DNA of 63,683 nt from CAZMCC01 sp964564695 (GTDB lineage: Bacteria > Planctomycetota > Phycisphaerae > Phycisphaerales > UBA1924). Shown piece by piece: positions 57,834 to 63,683 of this stretch. How positions within the stretch are numbered: the first letter of the stretch is position 1; each line of letters opens with the position of its first letter. Below the pieces are notes generated by a model. That model was not told the origin of the DNA and made no database searches. It was given only the letters and a program-made list of their open reading frames with translations. The DNA lies in the NCBI GenBank assembly GCA_964564695.1, contig CAZMCC010000008.1, positions 1-63,683 of the forward strand. The letters are read 5' to 3'. Position numbers and translations under genes: made by a program.

Positions 57834-58508
57834 TCACCAGAGCATATCGGTCAGTCTATCGTGCTGGCTTGTTCAGCCCTAACAAACTACGCATGGAGGG
57901 CGAGGGCAATCGATCGCGCCACGCTGCTCGTCGGGCGATGCCGAACCTCTTCCCCGACGCCTTTGGGCAGGTCTGGAGTATTTGTACCCCGCTGGCGGCC
58001 CTGAAAACGCGGTTTCCGCCGATCCCCGTGAACGACCCGTGTCAATCGCACACCCATCGGGCCACCCCGAGAGTGGTCCGCCAACCCTCCGAAACGGTCT
58101 TGTACAGGGAGTTCAGAGAAAGGCCTCGGACAGAGGCCTTTTCTCGTTAACGGTCGCGGGTCTTGGCGTGCGGCGCATATCTCTCGGGATCTGCGGGACT
58201 TCTGAAAGTCCTCGATTTCCCGAGCGCTCTCGAATCCGAGACCTCGTATCGACGGGTCGGCCGCCACGCCGGGGTTGGGGGCCGAAAGTCTCTCCGCGCT
58301 CTCAGAATCCCCCGCCGCTCCGGTTAACGCGCTGCCGGGGTGAACGAGGGGTGCCCTTCGGCGTCTGCGGCGCTCCCTGACCGTTTCGCGTATTCAGTAG
58401 GCAGAGGGCCCGCACCGGACGCGGGCTCCATTCCAGCATCAGGTGCGAAGCCGAGCGTCAAGCGCACGCCCGCACGGATGCATGTCCCCCTTCACGGAGG
58501 ATGTGCCC
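57834..58508. other. gap between the metal island and the integration module
   Basis: About 675 bases without a convincing gene. It contains the hairpin at 58119-58142 and, near 58385-58440, a segment with tRNA-like features that does not form a cloverleaf. It may hold a recombination site, but no paired core repeat was found in the window. Confidence 0.4.
58119..58142. terminator. hairpin with flanking A/T runs
   Basis: Stem AAAGGCCTC / GAGGCCTTT (9 bp) with loop GGACA, followed by TC. Works as a terminator in either direction. It separates the metal island from the integration module. Confidence 0.65.
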
Positions 58509-58742
58509 GTGCTCGACACCGCGCTCACGGACGTTGCGCCCGCCCCCACCGCCACGCTCGACCCCGATGCCCCGACCACGCCCGCCGCGCGGCTGGTCAG
58601 CATCGCTGCCATCTTCGCCGAGGGCATCCGCCGCCAGCGGCGACAGGTCGCCATTTCCGAGCCGCACATCGAGCATCAAGAAGACTCTCCGGCTCGACTT
58701 GAACTGTCCGAGCATGGTCGCCCTGATGGGTCGCGTGGTTAA
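58509..58742 (+). CDS. small protein upstream of DUF2924 gene, 77 aa
   Basis: GTG start with GGAGG 8 bases upstream. Sequence PDAPTTPAARLVSIAAIFAEGIRRQRR is a helix I have seen in short genes placed before serine recombinases in integrative elements; the C-terminus is polar (HIEHQEDSPARLELSEHGRP). Function unknown. It precedes the DUF2924 gene by 23 bases and is probably the first gene of the integration operon. Confidence 0.6.
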   Translation: MLDTALTDVAPAPTATLDPDAPTTPAARLVSIAAIFAEGIRRQRRQVAISEPHIEHQEDSPARLELSEHGRPDGSRG

Positions 58743-58765
58743 CGGCCACGAGAACGGAGACCCCG

Positions 58766-59287
58766 ATGGCGATCGATGTGAATGCAGCCGCGCGGGCCTT
58801 GGAGAAAATGACAGTGCCGCAACTGAAGCAGCGGTACGCCAAGGTCTACGGCGAAGAAACCCGCACGCACCACAAGGTGCTGCTCATCAAGCGGATTCTC
58901 TGGCGGATGCAGGCGCTCCGGGAGGGGGACCTCTCGGAACGGGCACGCCAGCGTGCACGCGAGCTGGCCAACGACGCCGACCTGCGGCGAAGCCCGCCAC
59001 GCGTGCCAGCGTCGAACGGGCCGACGCCGCGGGCGAACGGCGAGAGCGTGGTTCGCGTTGTCCTCCCCGCGGGCGATGACGTCCGCCTGCCAGCGCCCGG
59101 GTCCGTGCTCCGACGCCAGTACAAGGGTCGCGCCGTGTTCGTCCGCGTGCTGCCCAAGGGGTTCGAGTACGAGGGCGAGGTCTTCCGGTCGCTCGGTGCC
59201 ATCGCGGCGAAGGTGACCGGGTCGCATTGGAACGGATTCCGATTCTTCGGGCTCCACGAGCCCGCCATTACGGAGGGCAAGGCATGA
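58766..59287 (+). CDS. DUF2924 protein, partner of the recombinase
   Basis: 173 residues. KMTVPQLKQRYAKVYGEETRTHHKVLLIKRILWRMQAL at the N-terminus and LRRQYKGRAVFVRVLPKGFEYEGEVFRSLGAIAAKVTGSHWNGFRFFGL at the end are the two DUF2924 blocks, with the central basic linker. The family is almost always next to a large serine recombinase and is thought to help it. The stop overlaps the recombinase ATG (ATGA). Confidence 0.9.
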   Translation: MAIDVNAAARALEKMTVPQLKQRYAKVYGEETRTHHKVLLIKRILWRMQALREGDLSERARQRARELANDADLRRSPPRVPASNGPTPRANGESVVRVVLPAGDDVRLPAPGSVLRRQYKGRAVFVRVLPKGFEYEGEVFRSLGAIAAKVTGSHWNGFRFFGLHEPAITEGKA

Positions 59288-60876
59288 GGACCTCGATCGA
59301 AACCAAACCCGCGAGGAACCCCGGCGCGGCGATGGTGCGCTGCGCCATATACACCCGCAAGTCCAGCGAACAGGGGCTCGAGCAGGAGTTCAACTCGCTC
59401 CACGCCCAGCGCGAGAGCGGCGAGGCCTACGTCGCCAGCATGAAGCACGAAGGCTGGGTTGCGCTGCCGGACCAGTACAACGACGGCGGCTTCACCGGCG
59501 GGAACACCGACCGCCCGGGCTGCCAGCGGCTGATGGCCGACATCGAGGCGGGCAAGGTCGACTGCGTGGTGGTCTACAAGGTGGACCGCCTCTCGCGGTC
59601 CTTGATGGACTTCGCCCGGATGATGTCGGTGTTCGAGAAACACCACGTCTCGTTTGTATCGGTGACGCAGCAGTTCAACACCACGCAGTCGATGGGGCGG
59701 CTCACGCTCAACATCTTGCTCTCGTTCGCGCAGTTCGAGCGGGAGATCATCTCGGAACGCACACGGGACAAGATTGCGGCCTCCAAGCGCAAGGGCAAGT
59801 GGTTCGGCGGTAAGCCCATCCTGGGGTACGACCTCGCGCCCCAGCCCGCGGGCGGGAGCAAGCTCGTGGTCAACGCGGCGGAGGCGGAGGTCGTCCGTGA
59901 GATCTACCAGCTCTACCTGGAGCACCGCTCGCTCACCAAGGTGGCCCATATTCTCAACGCTCGCGGCTGCACCAGCAAGCGCTGGACGACGCGGAAGGGC
60001 GTGGCGTTCGGCGGCCGGGTGTGGGACAAGCACCTCCTGATCAACGTGCTCACCAACCCGGCGTACATGGGGAAGGTCAAGCACAAGAAGGAGCTCTTCA
60101 AGGGCGAGCACGCCGCCATCATCGACGAACCGCTCTGGCAGCAGGTGTACGGGATCATCAAGCACAACGGACGCACCGGCGGGATGCACGTCCGCAACCA
60201 GCACGGGGCGCTGCTCAAGGGCCTGATCCACTGCGGCCCGTGCGGGCACGCGATGGGGCACACCTACAGCGTCAAGGACGGCAAGGCGGCGTACCGCTAC
60301 TACGTCTGCTACGTCGCGCAGAAGCAGGGCTGGCACGCCTGCCCGTCAGGCTCACTGCCCGCCGAGCAGATCGAGCGGCTGGTGGTCGACCGGATCAAGC
60401 ACATCGGCGGCGACCCGGCGTTGGTCGCGGCCACCTTCCGCCAACTCCAGAGCGGCGTCCGGACGCGAACGGCCCAAATCGAGAAGGACCAGGCCGCCGG
60501 CGTTCGTGAGATCCAGAAGATTGAGAGCGAGCTCCGCAAGGTCGCCATCACGGCGGGCACGGACGCCAACGCCGCCGCCCGGTTGGCCGACCTACATGAG
60601 CGGCTGGCCAAGGCGAGCGAGCGGACACGGGCGCTTCGGGTCGAAGCAGAGCGCGTCGATGGCGAGGTGATCACCCGCGACGACGTCGCTGCGGCGCTCC
60701 GCGAGTTCGGCGCGACGTGGGACGTGCTCTGCCCGCGGGAACAGGCGGCGGTGCTGGCGAACCTGGTCAAGCGGGTGGACTACGACGGCGCGAAGAAGAC
60801 GGTGTCGATCACCTTCCACCCTGCGGGCCTGCGGACGCTCGGCCAGGCGCCCGCTGAAGACGAGGAGGCAGCATGA
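59284..60876 (+). CDS. Large serine recombinase
   Basis: 530 residues from the ATG at 59284. Catalytic domain with AIYTRKSSEQGLEQEFNSL, in which a Ser of KSSEQ is the nucleophile, and VYKVDRLSRSLMDFARMM; then a recombinase domain (GKPILGYDL, INVLTNPAYMG), a zinc ribbon (HCGPCGHAMGH...YVCYVAQKQGWHACPSGSL), and a coiled coil (about 405-475). Integrates or excises circular DNA at att sites. Likely the enzyme that moved this island. All motifs look intact. Confidence 0.93.
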   Translation: MRTSIETKPARNPGAAMVRCAIYTRKSSEQGLEQEFNSLHAQRESGEAYVASMKHEGWVALPDQYNDGGFTGGNTDRPGCQRLMADIEAGKVDCVVVYKVDRLSRSLMDFARMMSVFEKHHVSFVSVTQQFNTTQSMGRLTLNILLSFAQFEREIISERTRDKIAASKRKGKWFGGKPILGYDLAPQPAGGSKLVVNAAEAEVVREIYQLYLEHRSLTKVAHILNARGCTSKRWTTRKGVAFGGRVWDKHLLINVLTNPAYMGKVKHKKELFKGEHAAIIDEPLWQQVYGIIKHNGRTGGMHVRNQHGALLKGLIHCGPCGHAMGHTYSVKDGKAAYRYYVCYVAQKQGWHACPSGSLPAEQIERLVVDRIKHIGGDPALVAATFRQLQSGVRTRTAQIEKDQAAGVREIQKIESELRKVAITAGTDANAAARLADLHERLAKASERTRALRVEAERVDGEVITRDDVAAALREFGATWDVLCPREQAAVLANLVKRVDYDGAKKTVSITFHPAGLRTLGQAPAEDEEAA

Positions 60877-61307
60877 ACGGCGGCATGGATGAAGTCACCA
60901 TTGAGTTCCCGGTCCACTTCACCCGCGGGGTGGCAGGGCGGAAAGAGGTGAACGTTGGCCTCGAGCCCGTCGCGGCGGCGGTCGAGCGGGGCCGCGTGCC
61001 CCGTGTCGCTCGCCTCATGGCCCTGGCGATCCGATTCGACACTCTGGTCCGCCGCGGCGAGGTCGACTCGCACGCGGACCTCGCGCGGCTTGGGCAGGTC
61101 ACGCGGGCCCGGATCAGCCAGATCATGGACCTGTTGTGCATGGCTCCGGACATCCAGGAGGAGATCCTGTTCCTACCACTTATAGAGCGTGAGCGTGATG
61201 CGATCAGCGAGCACGAACTCCGCGTCGTGTGCGCGGTGGCCGATTGGCGCGAGCAGCGCCGGCGCTGGCGGGCGATGCTGGGGGCTCAACGCCCATCGCA
61301 GAATTGA
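60873..61307 (+). CDS. helix-turn-helix protein coupled to the recombinase
   Basis: 144 residues, ATGA overlap with the recombinase gene. A beta-rich start (EVTIEFPVHFTR) is followed by VARLMALAIRFDTLVRRGEVDSHADLARLGQVTRARISQIMDLL, a clear helix-turn-helix. Genes of this pattern follow serine recombinases in similar elements and may regulate excision. Role inferred from position. Confidence 0.8.
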   Translation: MNGGMDEVTIEFPVHFTRGVAGRKEVNVGLEPVAAAVERGRVPRVARLMALAIRFDTLVRRGEVDSHADLARLGQVTRARISQIMDLLCMAPDIQEEILFLPLIERERDAISEHELRVVCAVADWREQRRRWRAMLGAQRPSQN

Positions 61308-61312
61308 ACAAA

Positions 61313-61346
61313 GCCCGGCGGACCGCGATGAAACGGTCCGCCGGGC
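61313..61346. terminator. 13-bp perfect hairpin after the integration operon
   Basis: GCCCGGCGGACCG / CGGTCCGCCGGGC with an 8-base loop, just after the HTH gene's stop and before the convergent 61364 gene. No T-run; a factor-dependent or bidirectional terminator is likely. Confidence 0.7.
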
Positions 61347-61363
61347 GAGCTACGAGGGCTTGG

Positions 61364-61693
61364 TCAGCGCAGATTCGGAGCGGTGGTCGCGCTCAGCCGG
61401 AATGTGTAGACGAAGATGGCCGCGGGATCGAGGAAGTCAAACCGCTTCCCCCAGCCGCCGTGCTGCTTCCGCAGCGAATACTCAACCCGACGGGCCTCTT
61501 CGCCCGAGTCGCATCCGACGATCAGGAAGGGATCGCGGGTGGAGTTGATGCAGTGCTCGCAGATCAACTGCTCGCGCGGATTGCAGGTGACGCCGATGAA
61601 CCAGCGACGGTGATCGCCGCCGTTGCGCTCGATGAATTGGGCGATCTTCTCCGCCGGCGACAGCGTTGCCGGCTTGGTCTGAACGGTCGACAT
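61364..61693 (-). CDS. hypothetical protein, possibly GIY-YIG-like
   Basis: 109 residues from the ATG at 61693, with AGGAG 7 bases upstream. The pattern RWFIGVTCNPREQL ... PFLIVGCDSGEEARRVEYSLRKQHGGWGKRF resembles a reduced GIY-YIG-like fold (strand, basic helix, strand, E-containing helix) with CEHC in the middle. The usual first GIY and YIG motifs are weak, so nuclease activity is doubtful. Confidence 0.55.
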   Translation of the reverse strand: MSTVQTKPATLSPAEKIAQFIERNGGDHRRWFIGVTCNPREQLICEHCINSTRDPFLIVGCDSGEEARRVEYSLRKQHGGWGKRFDFLDPAAIFVYTFRLSATTAPNLR

Positions 61694-61835
61694 ATGGAAG
61701 CTCCTCGTGCTCGTTGGCATTGATCCCGGGCAGGCGGCAGCCTGCCCGTTCCGGGCCCGATGCCCGGTTCTTCTGAATACGCAAACGGGGCGATTTCACC
61801 CCCAGGGGCCGAGCCGCACCTACGGGCCATCCGAA

Positions 61836-61856
61836 GCGAATGGGTTTACCATTCGC
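61836..61856 (+). promoter_or_regulatory. 8-bp perfect inverted repeat just before the 61861 start
   Basis: GCGAATGG / CCATTCGC with loop GTTTA, ending 4 bases before the ATG of the 61861 gene, where a ribosome binding site would be expected and none is seen. As DNA it could be an operator; as RNA it would place a hairpin at the start. Confidence 0.5.
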
Positions 61857-61860
61857 CTGC

Positions 61861-63009
61861 ATGAACCAAGAACCGGCCGATGTGATCGAAGCCCTCCTCC
61901 GGCGCATCCCGGACAAGTGGCAGCGTGTGGATACCGACCAGCTCTCGGTCACCGAACAGCAAACGCTCCTGCGCCTTGTGGGAGCAGGACTTGTAGAGCG
62001 CCGCAACACCCTGCGATTGGATATGGCGGGCCAGAACGAGGCCTTCGAGGCGACGATCGCCGTGACGGGCGAGGCCGGTCTGCTCCAGGCAATCGAGCCG
62101 GTGCTCGCCGAATCCTGGAGCAGGTGGTCGGGCGCGATCGAGGACTGGCGTCGGCGAGCCGGAGCCGCCAGCCTGCCGTTCCGGGTGACAAAGGTCGGCG
62201 GCGACGAATGGCGGCTCACTGAAAACGGGCTTCTCGCGCGGGCTGACCTGAGCGTCCCGCTCGACCCGAGGTTGTCACGCGAGCATGCCGCGGTCATCGC
62301 CAGCCGTGAGCGGGTCATCGATTTCGTGATGAAGGCCGGCGGTCTTGAGGATCGCCCTCCTGTTCATGGTGCCGGGCAACTCGTCTCGTTCCGCAACGTC
62401 GCCGCGGAAAAAGGGGCACCTTCATCGACGCCTCCAACCACCCATGTGAACCTGGTTAATGCCGTGGACATCGCTGCTGCGTTCCGGGAGGCAATGGTGC
62501 CGTTTGTGGAGGCCGTCGTGCGTGGGGCAGCGCATGACGACGATCGGGCCAATGCCCCGCGGGCACCGCAGGCCGAGTCGATGTCGTGGCAAGATGCGAT
62601 GCGGCTCGCCGAAGAGCATGTCAGGAAGCACGGCGGCTTCTTCCCCGGTCGCAACGAGCTGGCCAGCATCGTGGGATGCTCGCCCGCCACGATGACCAAG
62701 GTGCTCAAGAACTCCCCGTATCTGAAGGCCCGGCGCGCGGAGGCGGTTCAATCGGGCACGGTCCGGGAGGTTCAGCCGTCGGGCGATCTGGATAAGCGGG
62801 TCGTCGAGAGCAAGGGTGAGCCGGAAACTGCCGATCAGCCCGCCGAAGAGGGCGAACCGGCCCAACCCGTGGACGCCTATCACGCGGGAGGCGACGACGC
62901 TCCGCAGGATGCTGAGGCCGCCCTCGCGAAGTTGATCGCGGATCAGCATTCGGATCGCATGCGGGAGGAACGCCAGCGCAAGGCGGCCAAGAAGCGCCCG
63001 GAGCGGTAG
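61861..63009 (+). CDS. hypothetical protein with C-terminal HTH-like segment, 382 aa
   Basis: Not recognised. ATG at 61861 preferred over 61840 because the first 7 residues of the longer form overlap the hairpin. The N-terminal half is mixed alpha/beta (WQRVDTDQLSVTEQQTLLRLVGAGLVERRN, a winged-helix-like start). Near 235-285: MSWQDAMRLAEEHVRKHGGFFPGRNELASIVGCSPATMTKVLKNSPYLKARR, a helix-turn-helix. The tail is acidic then basic. Probably a DNA-binding protein of the mobile element. Confidence 0.6.
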   Translation: MNQEPADVIEALLRRIPDKWQRVDTDQLSVTEQQTLLRLVGAGLVERRNTLRLDMAGQNEAFEATIAVTGEAGLLQAIEPVLAESWSRWSGAIEDWRRRAGAASLPFRVTKVGGDEWRLTENGLLARADLSVPLDPRLSREHAAVIASRERVIDFVMKAGGLEDRPPVHGAGQLVSFRNVAAEKGAPSSTPPTTHVNLVNAVDIAAAFREAMVPFVEAVVRGAAHDDDRANAPRAPQAESMSWQDAMRLAEEHVRKHGGFFPGRNELASIVGCSPATMTKVLKNSPYLKARRAEAVQSGTVREVQPSGDLDKRVVESKGEPETADQPAEEGEPAQPVDAYHAGGDDAPQDAEAALAKLIADQHSDRMREERQRKAAKKRPER

Positions 63010-63041
63010 AGAGCTCCACGGTTGCGGACGCGTGGTCGCGC

Positions 63042-63055
63042 CTGGTCGCGACCAG
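63042..63055. repeat. 14-bp perfect palindrome CTGGTCGCGACCAG
   Basis: In the 140-base gap between the 61861 and 63150 genes, near other GTGGTCGCG and GTCACGCGACC half-sites (63032 and about 63090). Candidate operator for the small HTH gene that follows. Confidence 0.45.
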
Positions 63056-63149
63056 TCTCGGGCCTGCGAATACCGAGACATTGGAGGTAGTCACGCGACC
63101 GTTCGCGGCCTTGTGACCGGGCATGTCGCCCGGGCACGGAGCCGCCGCA

Positions 63150-63410
63150 ATGGGAATCGCGCCCCTTCTCAATCGCCCGGATTCGACTTCGCCGCCCACC
63201 CTGATCACCCCCGGTGTGATCGCCAGCGAACTCGGGCAGCCCATGCACCGGGTGCTGCGCGTGTTGGCGACGCGGCCGGCGATCCGCCCCGCGGCGCTGG
63301 CGGGACGCGTGCGTCTCTACGACCGCCGCGCGATCGAGCAGGTCCGGCGCGAGCTCGCGGCCATCGACCGCCGCCGTGGCGATACCGGCTCGGAAGGTGG
63401 TGCCGCTTGA
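63150..63410 (+). CDS. excisionase/MerR-like small DNA-binding protein
   Basis: 86 residues from the ATG at 63150, GGAG about 9 bases upstream. ITPGVIASELGQPMHRVLRVLATRPAIRPAALAGRVRLYDRRAIEQVRRELAAI matches the winged helix of MerR-type or excisionase-like proteins (ASELG turn, R-x-YDR strand). It overlaps the next gene (TTGA). Likely controls element excision or a promoter at the palindrome upstream. Confidence 0.65.
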   Translation: MGIAPLLNRPDSTSPPTLITPGVIASELGQPMHRVLRVLATRPAIRPAALAGRVRLYDRRAIEQVRRELAAIDRRRGDTGSEGGAA

Positions 63411-63683
63411 AGGCGACCACCAACCCTCCGACCAAGCAGGCCCTGAGCAGCGGCGCTCGGCGCCTGGTCGAGTTGATGCAGCGGATCGGCTTCGGCCGGA
63501 TCGAGCACCTGCGCGTGGTCGGTGGCGAGCCGACCTTTACGCCGATGCCCCGGGTGGTGCGCGAGGTGAAGCTCGGAGGGGCGCCTGGGGGTGATGCGGC
63601 CGCCCGCCCAGCGGAGTTCTCACTCAAGCAAGCCGTCGTTGAGCTGCTCGCTGAACTGAGAACGACCGGCGAGGGCTCGACGG
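63407..63683 (+). CDS. hypothetical protein, 3' end cut by window
   Basis: TTG start overlapping the previous stop (TTGA), with GGAAGGTGG upstream. The 92 visible residues have SSGARRLVELMQRIGFGRIEHLRVVGGEP and SLKQAVVELLAELRTT, helical and basic, open to the window edge. Similar starts accompany DUF3987-type genes in related elements by my recollection. Function unknown. Confidence 0.55.
   Translation, partial: MKATTNPPTKQALSSGARRLVELMQRIGFGRIEHLRVVGGEPTFTPMPRVVREVKLGGAPGGDAAARPAEFSLKQAVVELLAELRTTGEGST

Noticed and set aside
58385..58440. tRNA-like segment with a 6-bp stem, 7-base loop and a CGG centre
   Set aside because: No acceptor stem, position 33 is C, the T-arm does not pair. It could be a remnant, but it is not a gene.

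Overview
The window is GC-rich, densely coded DNA. Protein families (serine recombinase paired with DUF2924, SpoIIE-type phosphatase, CusA/CusB pumps with heavy-metal-binding domains, DUF5676, DUF5661, multihaem cytochrome) suggest a Gram-negative bacterium, and I would guess Planctomycetota, perhaps Phycisphaerae-like. That placement is inference from gene content and composition; no rRNA or tRNA gene was found to test it. Both ends carry mobile-element genes: a DUF3987-type helicase/primase-like protein and small orphan genes at 1-4300, and a DUF2924/large serine recombinase/HTH cassette plus orphan genes at 58500-63683. Between them lies about 53 kb of metal-resistance cargo, almost all on the minus strand, so the window looks like the interior of one integrative element.

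Layout. (A) 1-4367: element genes and a ~1.1 kb gene-free stretch rich in palindromes and direct repeats. (B) 4368-9256: CsoR-controlled copper operon (copper chaperone, csoR, a restriction-nuclease-like protein, a small membrane protein, copA) behind a CsoR-like operator. (C) 9363-9553: a broken gene. (D) 16158 down to 9603: two Cys-rich lipoproteins, another lipoprotein, an outer-membrane efflux protein, multicopper oxidase, two small membrane proteins, SpoIIE phosphatase. (E) 18596 to 16372: Cys-rich copper-storage-like protein, small exported or membrane proteins, rhodanese-DUF2892, DUF5661. (F) 18675-19519: a 21-bp-period palindrome array and a frameshifted receiver protein. (G) 30244 to 19653: exported proteins, CBM48 protein, glucoamylase, then a ferredoxin-reductase / cytochrome b-like / seven-haem cytochrome module. 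(H) 35298 to 30318: an eight-gene run including an HMA protein, PD-(D/E)XK-like protein, DUF1622, malic enzyme and a heptad-repeat protein. (I) 35459-37851, plus strand: PAS histidine kinase and NarL-type response regulator. (J) 43790 to 37946: exported metal-binding proteins, haem oxygenase, outer-membrane efflux protein, copper chaperone. (L) 50066 to 44580: first RND efflux set, from a promoter with a second CsoR-like site. (M) 57795 to 50253: complete CusCBA-like set. (N) 58509-63683: integration module and orphan genes.

How it works together (inference). Cytosolic copper is sensed by CsoR, carried by HMA chaperones, stored by the Cys-rich bundle and exported by CopA. Periplasmic copper is oxidised by the multicopper oxidase, bound by Met/His/Cys-rich exported proteins and expelled by two RND systems.

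The most novel signals are: (1) a 16-bp element, TTGGGGAAACKTCCGC, found four times in one orientation, each 75-120 bp upstream of the first gene of a minus-strand run, one copy sitting between such a run and the two-component system; (2) tandem arrays with an exact 21-bp period just upstream of two of those elements; (3) four paralogous lipoproteins with paired-Cys motifs; and (4) the electron-transfer module of region G.
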